A stretch of DNA of 64,000 bases from Lentzea sp. NBRC 102530 (GTDB lineage Bacteria > Actinomycetota > Actinomycetes > Mycobacteriales > Pseudonocardiaceae): assembly GCF_030269365.1 (NCBI RefSeq), contig NZ_BSTF01000001.1, positions 62,001-126,000 on the forward strand, in the 5' to 3' direction. The translations under genes were made by a program, and so were the position numbers. Position 1 is the first letter of the stretch, and every line of letters begins with the position of its first letter. Below, one piece after another: positions 35,055-43,858 of the stretch. A model generated the notes under the pieces. The model was not told where the DNA came from. It worked only from the letters and a program-made list of their open reading frames with translations, and searched no databases.

Positions 35055-35805
35055 GCGGCACCGCGACCACTGAGTCGAGGTGCTTCATCGTGTCGAGGAC
35101 CTCGTCCGCCGACGGCGACAGCAGTTCGCGGACGATCTGGCCGTCCTTGAGGAAGATGACGCGGTCGGCGTACGAAGCGGCGTTCGCGTCGTGCGTGACC
35201 ATCACGATCGTCTGGCCGAACTCGCGCGCGGACCGCTGCAGGAACGCGAGCACCTCGGCGCCGGACTGCGAGTCGAGGTTGCCCGTCGGCTCGTCCGCGA
35301 ACACCACGTCGGGACGGGACACGAGCGCACGCGCACACGCCACGCGCTGCTGCTGCCCGCCGGAGAGCTGCGTCGGCCGGTGCGTGAGCCGGTCACGCAG
35401 ACCGACCGTGTCGACGACGACGTCGAACCACGCCTTGTCGACCTTCTTGCCACCGATCGCGAGCGGCAGCGTGATGTTCTCCTCCGCCGTCAGCGTCGGC
35501 AGCAGGTTGAACTGCTGGAAGATGAAACCGACCTTGTCGCGCCGCAGTTCCGTGAGCCCGCGGTCCTTGAGCCCGGTGACCTTGGTGTCACCGACCCACA
35601 CCTCACCGCTCGTGACGTCGTCGAGCCCTGCCAGGCAGTGCATCAACGTCGACTTGCCGGACCCGGACGGGCCCATGATCGCGGTGAACCTGGACTTCTC
35701 CAGGTCGACGCTCACCCCCGCGAGCGCGGTCACGGCGGCGTCGCCGGACCCGTAGGACTTCCACACGTCGACGGCTCTGGCCGCGACACCTTCGGACGCG
35801 CTCAC
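35047..35805 (-). CDS. ABC transporter ATP-binding protein (MacB/LolD type)
   Basis: A 252-residue ATPase from a GTG at 35805. Walker A GPSGSGKST, Q-loop FIFQQFNLLPTLTAEEN (the LolD/MacB form), signature LSGGQQQR, Walker B VVFADEPTGNLDS and H-loop VTHDANAA. Length and motifs match the ATPase partner of FtsX-like permeases. It overlaps the permease start by eight bases (ATGTTTAA). Upstream DNA (35870-35899) has several TCAGG half-sites that may control the operon. Confidence 0.92.
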   Translation of the reverse strand: MSASEGVAARAVDVWKSYGSGDAAVTALAGVSVDLEKSRFTAIMGPSGSGKSTLMHCLAGLDDVTSGEVWVGDTKVTGLKDRGLTELRRDKVGFIFQQFNLLPTLTAEENITLPLAIGGKKVDKAWFDVVVDTVGLRDRLTHRPTQLSGGQQQRVACARALVSRPDVVFADEPTGNLDSQSGAEVLAFLQRSAREFGQTIVMVTHDANAASYADRVIFLKDGQIVRELLSPSADEVLDTMKHLDSVVAVPHV

Positions 35806-35869
35806 CTGTCTGTTCCCCTCTGTGGGTCTCTTGTGCGCACCATCTTGAGCGACGCCACCGCACCGCCGG

Positions 35870-35899
35870 TTCAGGTTCTCCCCTGAGACGAACCCTGAA
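35870..35899. promoter_or_regulatory. TCAGG-type inverted repeats upstream of the MacB-type operon
   Basis: TTCAGGTTC, then CCCTGA, then GAACCCTGAA: one forward and two reverse TCAGG half-sites within 30 bases, about 65-95 bases upstream of the ATPase start. Possible regulator site; the rest of the 35806-36026 space shows nothing else I can support. Confidence 0.35.
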
Positions 35900-36026
35900 T
35901 CAGTGTGCACCCGCCCCCGAGTGGGCACGCTGAGAAACCTCTCAGCTGCGGTGCGTGCGCGTCATCGCGTGGTCGCGAGAGGAACGGTATTTCACCGGCA
36001 GGACAGTGTCTTCCGCCTTCGGATGA

Positions 36027-36512
36027 CTACGCCGTCAACTTCCGTCGCATGGGGACGGTCGGTTCCATCAGCCAGGAAACCAATTCCACGCGGAGGCCTT
36101 CCCTCAACGCGTTCTCGGCGAGCCAGTGGTCCACGTCGCCCCGGTACGCGCGCGCCGGCCGGGGCCAGTTCACGAGCTCCTCCAGGAACGCCGCGTTGCA
36201 CGCGATCGGACCGCCGGGCGGCCTGGTGCCGAGCACGAGCACGGGGTCCTCTCCCGTGGCGAGAGAGGCGGCGGTGTCGTGCACGCCACCGAAGAGGACC
36301 CGATCCGCACCCAACTCACGGGCCTTGTCCGCCACCCCGAAGAACGCCGACCCGCGCCCGTGTGCGCGCACCACCACCTGGTGCGCGTGGAGGTCGGTGT
36401 CGAGGAACTCGTCGGCGAACGTGCCGTCATCGGCCAGCACCAGCACGTTCGTGCCGCCGGGGAGTGCCCCGACCTGCCCAGGATGCGTGATGCCGATGAC
36501 GTTGATGCCCAC
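36027..36512 (-). CDS. Hypothetical protein, 161 residues
   Basis: I do not recognise the family. GTG start at 36512 with AGGA eight bases upstream. The protein looks globular and alpha/beta with Gly-rich turns (VGALPGGTNVLVLADDG, ADKARELGADRVLFGGVHDTAASLA), no signal peptide and no membrane helix. Codon use is like its neighbours (GC-rich third positions), which supports real coding. It lies 46 bases after the luciferase-like gene on the same strand and could be in its operon. Confidence 0.6.
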   Translation of the reverse strand: MGINVIGITHPGQVGALPGGTNVLVLADDGTFADEFLDTDLHAHQVVVRAHGRGSAFFGVADKARELGADRVLFGGVHDTAASLATGEDPVLVLGTRPPGGPIACNAAFLEELVNWPRPARAYRGDVDHWLAENALREGLRVELVSWLMEPTVPMRRKLTA

Positions 36513-36558
36513 GCCGTAGATCCTGCCGGGCCCGTGTTAACCCTTGGCACCGCTCGCG

Positions 36559-37545
36559 TTAAACAAGTTTCGGCAGCACTTCCGCCCCGAACAACCGGAT
36601 CGTCTCGATGACCGACTCGTGCGGCATGCCCCCGATGTCCACCATCACCAGGTGCGTGTCGATGGAAAGCCGCTCCGCCAGCGCGTTGAGCCGCTGCGCC
36701 ACCTCGTCCGGCGTCCCGCACACCGCGGCCCCGTCCATGATGGCGTCGACATCGATGTCACCATCGCCACGCCACGGATCCGCGAACCGCGCGTACTCGG
36801 CGAGATGCGGCCGCCACCGTTCCCGCGCGTTGTCCTGCGCCACGAACACGTGGCTGGGCACACCGACGCGCCCGTGGGGGAAGCGCTCGCGGTACCGCTG
36901 CACGACTTCCTGGTAGATCGACGGGTCGCGGAGCGTCGACGGCAGCATCAGCGGTATCTCCAGCTCCGCGCCCAGGTCCGCCGACACCGCTGACCCGCTG
37001 CCGATCCACACCGTCGGCCTCGGTGTCTGCACCGGGCGCGGGGTCGTGGTCACCTCGCTGAGCTGGCCGCGGAACTTGCCGTCCCAGCTGACCTCGGGCT
37101 CTTCGAGGAGCTTCAGCAACAGGCGCAGGTGCTCCTCGAAACGCGCGCGGAGCTCACCGGGCTGCACGCCGAACGCCGCGTCGGTCTGCTGGTCGACCCC
37201 GCGCGCCACGATCAGCTCGGCCCGGCCGTCGGACAGCACGTCCAGCGTGGCCAGCGCCTCGGCCACCAGCACCGGGTCGCGGTGGGCGAGCAGCGTGACG
37301 CCGGTGGAGAGCCTGAGGCTGGACGTGCGCGCCGCGACCGCCGCCAGGAGGAGTTCGGGGGCGGAGACGATGTAGCGGGTGAAGTGGTGTTCGCCGATGG
37401 CGACTCCCGCGAAGCCGGACTCCTCGGCCACGACCGCCTGCTCGATCATCGCGCGCAGCCGGTCGGCCTGCGGCACCTCCTGCCCGGTGCACGGGTTGGG
37501 CAGGTGGTCACCCAGGATCAGGAGGTAGACGTCCATGCCTGCCAT
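36559..37545 (-). CDS. Luciferase-like (LLM) flavin-dependent oxidoreductase
   Basis: A 328-residue TIM-barrel protein of the bacterial luciferase superfamily. Blocks seen: AEESGFAGVAIGEHHFTRYIVSAPELLLAAVAARTSSLRLSTGV near the N-terminus, DVLSDGRAELIVARG, the PTVWIGSGS strand, and the C-terminal VCGTPDEVAQRL phosphate-binding region. Members use FMNH2 or F420 to oxidise small molecules. The exact cofactor is not clear from motifs. Alternative ATG at 37536. It is divergent from the small GNAT gene with a 20-base gap. Confidence 0.88.
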   Translation of the reverse strand: MAGMDVYLLILGDHLPNPCTGQEVPQADRLRAMIEQAVVAEESGFAGVAIGEHHFTRYIVSAPELLLAAVAARTSSLRLSTGVTLLAHRDPVLVAEALATLDVLSDGRAELIVARGVDQQTDAAFGVQPGELRARFEEHLRLLLKLLEEPEVSWDGKFRGQLSEVTTTPRPVQTPRPTVWIGSGSAVSADLGAELEIPLMLPSTLRDPSIYQEVVQRYRERFPHGRVGVPSHVFVAQDNARERWRPHLAEYARFADPWRGDGDIDVDAIMDGAAVCGTPDEVAQRLNALAERLSIDTHLVMVDIGGMPHESVIETIRLFGAEVLPKLV

Positions 37546-37565
37546 TTTCCATCTTCCGAGGCAAG

Positions 37566-37844
37566 ATGGTTGATGTGGTCACCAACAACGAATCTGAGAG
37601 CCGGTACGAGGTCCACGTGGACGGCAAGCTCGCCGGCTTCCTCGAGTACCGCAAGGTCGGCGAGGTCCTCGCCCTCGTGCACACCGAGGTCGACGAGGCG
37701 TACGCCGGGCAGGGCCTGGGCGCGCAGCTCGCGAAGTACGCGCTGGACGACGTGAAGGCGAGGGATGTCAAGATCTCCCCGTTGTGCCCGTTTGTCGCCA
37801 AGTACATCGACAAGCACCCGGAATACCGTGTTACCGTCCGGTAG
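37566..37844 (+). CDS. Small GNAT-type N-acetyltransferase (COG2388-like)
   Basis: A 92-residue minimal GNAT domain. The acetyl-CoA loop is EAYAGQGLGAQLAKYAL, and the C-terminal PLCPFVAKYIDKHPEY is characteristic of the COG2388/YidJ group of predicted acetyltransferases. Length is normal for the group. The protein partner or substrate is unknown. It lies 34 bases upstream of the MBL-hydrolase gene and is possibly co-transcribed. Confidence 0.88.
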   Translation: MVDVVTNNESESRYEVHVDGKLAGFLEYRKVGEVLALVHTEVDEAYAGQGLGAQLAKYALDDVKARDVKISPLCPFVAKYIDKHPEYRVTVR

Positions 37845-37878
37845 ATAGTTGCGAGCGCTAACAATGAGGTGGGCGAGC

Positions 37879-38868
37879 GTGTGGAGTGAGCCGGGCGCGT
37901 TCGAGGTCGCACCAGGGGTGCACCGGATTCCGCTGCCGCTGCCCAACGACGGGTTGCGCGCGGTCAACGTCTACGCCATCGAGGACGGCGACGGCCTGGT
38001 CCTGGTCGACTCCGGCTGGGCGCTGGACGAGGCGCGCGACCAGCTCGAGGCCGCCCTCGGGACGTTGAACAAGGGCTTCGAGGACATCAAGCGCTTCCTC
38101 ATCACGCACGTCCACCGCGACCACTTCACGATGGCCGTGTCGTTGCGCCGCACGTTCGGCAGCAAGATCGGGCTCGGGCTCGGCGAGCAGCCGTCGCTGC
38201 TGCACATGCTGCACGGCCAGGAGGACCAGCACGTCGCCGACCTGCGCAAATGGGGTGCGGGCGAGCTGGCCGAGACGTGGATCAAGATCATGCACCACGT
38301 CGACCGGGGTGAGGCCCTGCGCGACTACGAGGAGCCCGACGAGTGGCTCGTCCGCTCCACCGTCGACCTGGAGCACCGCGAGCTCGAGGTCATCCCGACG
38401 CCGGGGCACACGCGCGGGCACGTCGTGTTCGTGGACCGCACGGCGAAGGTGCTGTTCTCCGGTGACCACGTGCTGCCGCACATCACGCCGTCGATCGGCT
38501 TCGAGCCGTTGCGGCCCGAACTCCCGCTCGGCGACTACATGACGTCGCTGCGGCTCACCCGCGAGCTGCCCGACCTGAAACTGCTGCCCGCGCACGGTGA
38601 GGTGACGGACAGCTCGCACGCACGGGTCGACGAGCTGCTGCACCACCACGAGCAGCGGCTGGAGGAGATCGCCAAGGCGGCGGCGGGCAGTGCGTTCGAG
38701 ACGGCGCGCAAGATCGGGTGGACGCGGCGGCAGCGCCGGTTCGACGACCTCGACATGTTCAACCAGGTGCTGGCCATCGGGGAGACGGCCGCTCACCTGG
38801 ACGTTCTCGTCGAACGTGGCGAGTTGACCCGAACTGAGAACGCCGGCGTGCTCGAATACCAGGCGTGA
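37879..38868 (+). CDS. Metallo-beta-lactamase-fold hydrolase
   Basis: A 329-residue MBL-fold enzyme (GTG at 37879 with GAGGTGG seven bases upstream; an ATG at 37864 is an alternative). Zinc motif THVHRDH at about 83-89, a further His in PTPGHTRGH, Asp in FSGDHVLP, and His in LPAHGEV. The C-terminal region (ARKIGWTRRQRRFDDL) is typical of actinobacterial MBL hydrolases related to lactonases, glyoxalase II and thioesterases. The stop overlaps the acyltransferase start (GTGA), so a link with lipid metabolism is plausible. Confidence 0.88.
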   Translation: MWSEPGAFEVAPGVHRIPLPLPNDGLRAVNVYAIEDGDGLVLVDSGWALDEARDQLEAALGTLNKGFEDIKRFLITHVHRDHFTMAVSLRRTFGSKIGLGLGEQPSLLHMLHGQEDQHVADLRKWGAGELAETWIKIMHHVDRGEALRDYEEPDEWLVRSTVDLEHRELEVIPTPGHTRGHVVFVDRTAKVLFSGDHVLPHITPSIGFEPLRPELPLGDYMTSLRLTRELPDLKLLPAHGEVTDSSHARVDELLHHHEQRLEEIAKAAAGSAFETARKIGWTRRQRRFDDLDMFNQVLAIGETAAHLDVLVERGELTRTENAGVLEYQA

Positions 38869-39590
38869 CACCGCTGGAGCTGGCCGCCTGGACCTGGAAG
38901 ATGCCCCGCCGGGGCAGGGGATTCTGGTTCTCGCTGGCGATCGACGTCCTGTGGCCCGTGGTCGTGCTGTTCGTGCGCCTGAGGGTGCGCGGCAGGCAGC
39001 ACGTGCCGGGCAGCGGGGGAGTGATCCTCGCGTTCAACCACCTGTCCAACGCGGACACCGTGGCGGCCGTGGTGTTCTCGCTGATGTCGAACCGGGTGCC
39101 GCGCGTGCTCGCGAAGGCCTCCCTGTGGCGCACACCGGTCATCGGCTGGGTCATGCGGTCGGGAGGGCACATCCCCGTCGAACGCGGCACGGTGAAGGCC
39201 TCGGAGGCGTTGAAGCCCGCGGTGCAGGCGTTGCGCGACGGCGAGTGCGTGATGGTGTTCCCCGAGGGCACGTTCACCGACGACCCCGACCACTGGCCGA
39301 TGAAGGGCAAGTCCGGGGTGGCGCGGATGGCGCTGGAGTCCAGGGTGCCCGTCGTGCCGGTCGCCGAGTGGGGCACGCACGAGCTGCTGCCGAAGGGCAC
39401 GGTCCTGCCGAGGTTGTTGCCGCGCAAGCGGATCGAGGTCGTCGCGGGTGCGCCGGTCGACCTGTCCGACCTGTACGACCGGGAACTCACCGCGGAAGTG
39501 CTGGCAGAGGCCACCAGGCGGGTCATGGCGGCCATCACGACCATGTTGTCGGGCATACGTTCCACGCAGGCGGGTACACAGAGTGCATGA
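38865..39590 (+). CDS. PlsC-family 1-acylglycerol-3-phosphate acyltransferase
   Basis: A 241-residue membrane-associated acyltransferase. An N-terminal helix (FWFSLAIDVLWPVVVLFVRL) is followed by the catalytic HX4D motif in NHLSNADT and the glycerol-phosphate site FPEGTFTDD. PlsC enzymes make phosphatidate. Actinobacteria have several paralogues and this one may have another acceptor. GTG start overlapping the MBL gene stop, and its own stop is overlapped by a 49-residue ORF. Confidence 0.88.
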   Translation: MTPLELAAWTWKMPRRGRGFWFSLAIDVLWPVVVLFVRLRVRGRQHVPGSGGVILAFNHLSNADTVAAVVFSLMSNRVPRVLAKASLWRTPVIGWVMRSGGHIPVERGTVKASEALKPAVQALRDGECVMVFPEGTFTDDPDHWPMKGKSGVARMALESRVPVVPVAEWGTHELLPKGTVLPRLLPRKRIEVVAGAPVDLSDLYDRELTAEVLAEATRRVMAAITTMLSGIRSTQAGTQSA

Positions 39591-39736
39591 CCACGCGAGA
39601 GGAATTCGAGTTACGTCGTCAGCGTCGCCCGGGCGGGACGGGGATCTGGGCTCCGGTCGTCCCCGAGCCGCGTGAACCGCAGGAGTGGGTCAGGCAGGCC
39701 GATGAGGAGCCCGTGATCGTCCGCAGCGTCGACTGA
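39587..39736 (+). CDS. Small 49-residue protein coupled to PlsC
   Basis: A short protein beginning in an ATGA overlap with the PlsC stop. It is rich in Arg, Glu and Pro (TTREEFELRRQRRPGGTG, then WAPVVPEPREPQEW). No membrane segment and no known domain. The exact coupling, actinobacterial codon use and normal composition favour a real gene, but there is no family evidence. Confidence 0.5.
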   Translation: MTTREEFELRRQRRPGGTGIWAPVVPEPREPQEWVRQADEEPVIVRSVD

Positions 39737-39772
39737 GTCCGTCAAGTACCCCTGGACAGTGTCTAGACCCGA

Positions 39773-39784
39773 TAGACGCGTCTA
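39773..39784. promoter_or_regulatory. TAGACGCGTCTA palindrome upstream of zinc-finger gene
   Basis: A perfect 12-bp palindrome 15 bases before the ATG, preceded by TCTAGAC at 39762. The TAGAC unit occurs four times around the promoter. Possible operator for the HTH-containing product of this gene. Confidence 0.5.
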
Positions 39785-39799
39785 GCTACCGTAGACGGC

Positions 39800-40240
39800 A
39801 TGACTCTGGACGAGGAACTGCTCGCGGCGGCACGGAAGGCGGGCACCGCCTCCGCCGCCGCCCAGAACCAGGCGGACATCGCCAAGGCCGTCTACCACCA
39901 CAGCGTGCTGAAGCTGCACCGCGCGGGCGGGTCGATGCGCGAGATCGCGGAAGCGTTGCAGATGAGCCACCAGCGCGTGCATCAGATCGTGGAGCAGTCC
40001 AAGCGCACCGAACGCTGCTGGTTCTGCGCGCGCAACGCCGACCAGGTCGACAAGATGATGGCCGGGCCGGCGGCGTTGATCTGCGACCTCTGCATCGCCG
40101 AAGCCCAGGTCGGGAACGAGGGCACCTGCTCGTTCTGCAGCGAGACCAGGCCGGTGCACACAGGAGCGGACGCGCAGATCTGCCGCTCCTGTCTCGACTT
40201 CAGCGCCGCCGTGATCAGCGGGGCAGCTTCACCACGGTGA
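39800..40240 (+). CDS. HTH protein with two ClpX-type C4 zinc fingers
   Basis: A 146-residue protein. Residues 44-66 are a sigma-type helix-turn-helix ([21 protein letters not shown]). A ClpX-like C4 zinc finger follows with Cys73, Cys76, Cys95 and Cys98, then a second related finger with Cys110, Cys113, Cys128 and Cys131. There is no AAA+ domain, so it is not ClpX itself. The zinc fingers may bind partner proteins as the ClpX one does. Probable DNA-binding adaptor. A TAGACGCGTCTA palindrome near the start suggests autoregulation. The end overlaps the convergent receiver gene by 26 bases. Confidence 0.8.
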   Translation: MTLDEELLAAARKAGTASAAAQNQADIAKAVYHHSVLKLHRAGGSMREIAEALQMSHQRVHQIVEQSKRTERCWFCARNADQVDKMMAGPAALICDLCIAEAQVGNEGTCSFCSETRPVHTGADAQICRSCLDFSAAVISGAASPR

Positions 40241-40655
40241 CGAAGAAGTCGTCGATCTGGCGGACGACCTCGATGAACCGGTCGAAGTCCACCGGCTTGG
40301 TGACGTAGGCGTTCGCGTACAGGCTGTAGGAGCGCAGGATGTCCTCCTCGGCCTCCGAGGTCGTCAGCACCACGACGGGGATCGACCGGAGCTCGGGGTC
40401 GTTCTTCACCTCGCTCAGCACCTCGCGGCCGTCCTTGCGGGGCAGGTTGAGGTCGAGCAGGATCAGGCCGGGCCGCGGCGCGTTCTCGTACTGGCCCTCG
40501 CGGCGCAGGAACTCGATCGCCTCCACGCCGTCCTTCACCACGTGCAGCGTGTTGCGGATCTTGTGGTGCTCGAACGCCTCCTGCGTCATCAGGGCGTCGC
40601 CGGGGTCGTCCTCGACGAGCAGGACGTCGATCACGGACAGCGGGGCCTCAGGCAT
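40215..40655 (-). CDS. Single-domain response regulator (Rcp1-like)
   Basis: A 146-residue stand-alone receiver. [19 protein letters not shown] at the start, phospho-acceptor Asp68 in [13 protein letters not shown], Thr in [12 protein letters not shown] and Lys in [12 protein letters not shown]. The insertion around [10 protein letters not shown] and the length are typical of Rcp1/CheY-like regulators that pair with phytochrome or CHASE3 kinases. No output domain, so it acts through protein contacts. Translationally coupled to the histidine kinase by an 8-base overlap (ATGCCTGA). Confidence 0.92.
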   Translation of the reverse strand: MPEAPLSVIDVLLVEDDPGDALMTQEAFEHHKIRNTLHVVKDGVEAIEFLRREGQYENAPRPGLILLDLNLPRKDGREVLSEVKNDPELRSIPVVVLTTSEAEEDILRSYSLYANAYVTKPVDFDRFIEVVRQIDDFFVTVVKLPR

Positions 40656-42165
40656 GGACTTCCTCAAGTTCAGCGGGCTCGTGGACAACGGGCAGGGTGA
40701 ACTCGAAAGTCGTACCGGAGTCCACGTCGGTCTTCAGCCAGATGGTGCCGCCGTGGTACTCGACGATCTTCCGGCACATCGCCAGTCCGATCCCGGTACC
40801 GGGATACGCGTCCTTGGGGTGCAGGCGCTGGAAGATGACGAAGATCCGGTCAGCGTACTCCGACTCGATCCCGATGCCGTTGTCCCTCACCGTGAACTTC
40901 CACATCTCGCCGTCCTTCTGGACGTCGATGGAGATCACCGGTGTCTCGGTGCCGGTGAACTTCAGCGCGTTGCTGATCAGGTTCTGGAACACCGCGCTGA
41001 GCAGGGACGCCTCGCCGCGCACCGAGGGCAGGTCGGCGATCTCCAGCCGTGCCCCGGTCTGCTCGATGCGGTCGGAGTAGCTGTCGACCACCTGGCGCAC
41101 CAGTTCGTTGAGGTCGATGACCGTCTGCTCGCGGGTCAGCCGGCCGACGCGGGAGAACGCCAGCAGGTCGTTGATCAGCACCTGCATCCGCTTGGCGCCG
41201 TCGACGGCGAAGTCGATGTACTGGTCGGCGCGCTCGTCGAGCTGGCCGCCGTAGCGCCGTTGCAGCAGCTGGCAGAACGACGCCACCTTGCGCAGCGGTT
41301 CCTGCAGGTCGTGCGAGGCGACGTAGGCGAACTGCTCCAGCTCCGAGTTCGACCGCTGCAGTTCGGTCTTCGCCGCGTCGAGCGTCGCGAGCTCCTGCAC
41401 GATCCGGTGCCGCATCGCGTTGACGTCCTCGCCGAGCTGGACGGTCTCGCGTGGACCCTCCGCGTCGATCTCGTGCTCGAAGTCACCGGACGCCACCTGG
41501 CGGGTGTGGGCGGCGAGGTTCGCGAGCGGTGCGATCAGCAGGCGGTGCAGCAGCAGCGAGAGGCCGCCGATCACCGCGACGAGCAGCACGCCCATGCCGA
41601 TCACGAGCCACAGCACGACGGCCGCCGCGTGGTCGAGGTCGGCGCGGCCCTGGCGGGCGAGACCCGCGATGTCGGACCGCAGTTCCGCCACCTCGCCGCG
41701 GAGCTGGTCGAACAGCACCTTGCCGCGCTCGATGTCGCCCGCGACCCCGACCTTCGTGCCGGACAGCTGGATCGCGGTGACGGTGATCTCCGCGTAGTCG
41801 GAACGCCACTGGCGGGCCAGGTCCTCGATCCGGCTCACCCGGCCGTTCACGTCGCCGACGAGGTCCCGCACCGCCTTCGCCGCGTCCGCCTCGTTCTTCT
41901 GGCCCTCCAGGTACGGCGTGAGGAAGTCCTCCTGGCCGGTGAGGATGAACCCGCGCAGACCGGTCTCCTGGTCCAGCAGCGAGCGGTTCAGGTCGTTCAC
42001 CCGGCGCCCGGCGGGCTCGATCTCGTCCACCGACCGTGACCGCGCGGAACTCAGCGAGTCCAGCGCGAGGACGGTGGAGGAGATCGCCACGGCGGTCATG
42101 GCGAGCAGCACCACGACGATGACGACCAGCAGCCGGCTCGCGGGCAGCCTTTGCGGCAGGTTCAC
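40648..42165 (-). CDS. CHASE3-HAMP sensor histidine kinase
   Basis: A 505-residue membrane kinase. An N-terminal helix ([17 protein letters not shown]) leads into a CHASE3 extracellular domain ([23 protein letters not shown]). A second helix near 180-205 is followed by HAMP, HisKA with the phospho-acceptor His in [13 protein letters not shown], and an HATPase with N-box NALKF, DNGIGI and [12 protein letters not shown] start in a GTGA overlap with the PP2C gene. It forms an operon with an upstream receiver-phosphatase and a downstream single receiver, a phosphorelay in which the ligand is unknown. Confidence 0.92.
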   Translation of the reverse strand: MNLPQRLPASRLLVVIVVVLLAMTAVAISSTVLALDSLSSARSRSVDEIEPAGRRVNDLNRSLLDQETGLRGFILTGQEDFLTPYLEGQKNEADAAKAVRDLVGDVNGRVSRIEDLARQWRSDYAEITVTAIQLSGTKVGVAGDIERGKVLFDQLRGEVAELRSDIAGLARQGRADLDHAAAVVLWLVIGMGVLLVAVIGGLSLLLHRLLIAPLANLAAHTRQVASGDFEHEIDAEGPRETVQLGEDVNAMRHRIVQELATLDAAKTELQRSNSELEQFAYVASHDLQEPLRKVASFCQLLQRRYGGQLDERADQYIDFAVDGAKRMQVLINDLLAFSRVGRLTREQTVIDLNELVRQVVDSYSDRIEQTGARLEIADLPSVRGEASLLSAVFQNLISNALKFTGTETPVISIDVQKDGEMWKFTVRDNGIGIESEYADRIFVIFQRLHPKDAYPGTGIGLAMCRKIVEYHGGTIWLKTDVDSGTTFEFTLPVVHEPAELEEVHA

Positions 42166-43307
42166 TTTCCGTCCTTCAGCAACAGGATGGCCACGTCGTC
42201 GTCGAGCGGCCCGCCGTTCAGCTCGGTCACCTCCGCGATGACCGAGTCCATCCAGCTGGGACCGGCGCGCAGATGTCTGGCGAGGATCTCGCAGAGCCTC
42301 TCCACGCCGAGCCGGTCGACGTCGTCGGGTACCCGGCCCTCGATCAGCCCATCCGTGTAGCAGGCGATCGACCAGCCGGACGGCAGCGGCACGTCCACCC
42401 CGGTCCAGGCGTAGTCCGGCAGCACGCCGAGCGGCACGCCGATCTTCGACGGCGGCAGGTCCACGATCTGGTCGCCCACCATCATCAACGGCTCGGGGTG
42501 CCCGGCGAGGAAGTACCGCGCCGACCGCCGGTCCGGTGCCACCGTGATCATGCACGCCGTGGTGAAGATGCCCTCGCCGTGCCGTTCCGCGACCAGCACC
42601 TGGTCGAGCGTCTTCAGCACCTTCTCGGCCGGTTCGCCCGCCAGCACCAGCGCGCGCCACGCGATCCGCAGGCAGACGCCCAGCGCGGCCTCGTCCGGGC
42701 CGTGGCCGCAGACGTCGCCGATGATCGCGTGCACGGTGCCGTCCGGCAGGCCGACCGCGTCGTAGAAGTCCCCGCCGAGCAGCATCCGCTGGCCGCCGGG
42801 CTGGTAGCGGACCTCGTGGTCCACGTCGGAGTTGCGCAGCAGCGGGGGAGGCAGCAGGCCGCGTTCCAGGCGGGCGCGTTCGGCGGCCAGGAGTTCGACC
42901 TCCCGCAACTTGCGCTGGGCGTCCTCGGCGCGGCGGCGTTCGACCGCGTACCGGACGCCGCGCAGCAGCAGTTCGCCGTCGACCTTGCCCTTGATGAGGA
43001 AGTCCTCGGCGCCCGCGGCGACCGCGGCGAGGCCCTCGCTGTCGTCGTCGTGACCGGTCAGGACCAGGACCGCGGGCGCGTTCGGCTTGCCCAGCAGGCG
43101 GTGCAGGCCGTGGAGCCCGTGGGAGTCGGGTAGTCCCAGGTCGAGCAGCACGCACTCGGCGTCGGAGAGCATCTGTTCCGCCTGCGCGAGTGTTTTCGCG
43201 CGCGCCAGGACGAACGGCGCGCTCGCTTCTTCGAGCAGCGCCTCGACGAGCAGGGCGTCGCCGTCGTCGTCCTCGACCAGGAGGACGCGCACTGTCTTGG
43301 TTCGCAT
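42162..43307 (-). CDS. Receiver-SpoIIE/PP2C serine phosphatase
   Basis: A 381-residue protein with a receiver domain (VRVLLVEDDDGDALL; Asp56 in CVLLDLGLP; Lys in DFLIKGKVDGE) joined by a coiled segment to a SpoIIE-type PP2C phosphatase (GGDFYDAV, IIGDVCGHGPDEAA, LDDDVAILLLK). Phosphorylation of the receiver would control dephosphorylation of an anti-anti-sigma (STAS) protein, as in partner-switching stress systems. First gene of the operon with the histidine kinase and Rcp1-like regulator. No STAS or sigma gene is adjacent. Confidence 0.92.
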   Translation of the reverse strand: MRTKTVRVLLVEDDDGDALLVEALLEEASAPFVLARAKTLAQAEQMLSDAECVLLDLGLPDSHGLHGLHRLLGKPNAPAVLVLTGHDDDSEGLAAVAAGAEDFLIKGKVDGELLLRGVRYAVERRRAEDAQRKLREVELLAAERARLERGLLPPPLLRNSDVDHEVRYQPGGQRMLLGGDFYDAVGLPDGTVHAIIGDVCGHGPDEAALGVCLRIAWRALVLAGEPAEKVLKTLDQVLVAERHGEGIFTTACMITVAPDRRSARYFLAGHPEPLMMVGDQIVDLPPSKIGVPLGVLPDYAWTGVDVPLPSGWSIACYTDGLIEGRVPDDVDRLGVERLCEILARHLRAGPSWMDSVIAEVTELNGGPLDDDVAILLLKDGK

Positions 43308-43360
43308 CGAGTCGGACTTTAACGTTATCGGGCTGCGGGGCTCGCGTCCGACCTACCAGG

Positions 43361-43858
43361 ATGGTGGGCGTGTTGATCCGTCTCGCCCAACCAGCCGAAC
43401 TGCCGTACCTCCAGCAGATCGAAATCGCGTCCGGAGAACCGTTCCGCGACGCCGGAATGCCCGAAATCGCCGACGACGCCCCGATGTCCCTGGAGGACCT
43501 CGGCGCGCACGAGGTGTGGGTCGCCATCGGTGCCGAAGGGGTGCCCGTGGCGTTCATCGCGGTCGGCGACGTCGACGGCGCGACGCACGTCCACCAGGTG
43601 AGCGTGCACCCCTCGCACGCTCGCCAGGGGATCGGCGCCGCGCTGATCGAGCACGTCACGCAGGCCGATCGCGCCGTGACGCTCACGACGTTCCGCGACA
43701 TCCCGTGGAACGCGCCGTACTACGAGCGCCTCGGTTTCCAGACCGTCGTGGACGTCACGCCGGGTCTCGCCCTGATCATGAGCGAGGAGGCCTCACGGGG
43801 CCTCGATCCCGCGACCCGTGTCGCCATGAGTCTTCTCCCAGCGCAGGTACGAGCCTGA
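43361..43858 (+). CDS. GNAT-family N-acetyltransferase
   Basis: About 165 residues with the GNAT fold. Motif A is VHQVSVHPSHARQGIGAALIEHV and the C-terminal segment YYERLGFQTV is standard. ATG at 43361, or GTG at 43370. Substrate not assignable. The last 66 bases overlap the convergent DUF1232 gene, unusually long for the window, so the true functional end may be tolerant of change. Confidence 0.85.
   Translation: MVGVLIRLAQPAELPYLQQIEIASGEPFRDAGMPEIADDAPMSLEDLGAHEVWVAIGAEGVPVAFIAVGDVDGATHVHQVSVHPSHARQGIGAALIEHVTQADRAVTLTTFRDIPWNAPYYERLGFQTVVDVTPGLALIMSEEASRGLDPATRVAMSLLPAQVRA

Noticed and set aside
37855..37868. A further GAGCGCT-type operator near the MBL gene
   Set aside because: Only half of the palindrome is present (GAGCGCTAA) and the gene context is unrelated to glucan use.
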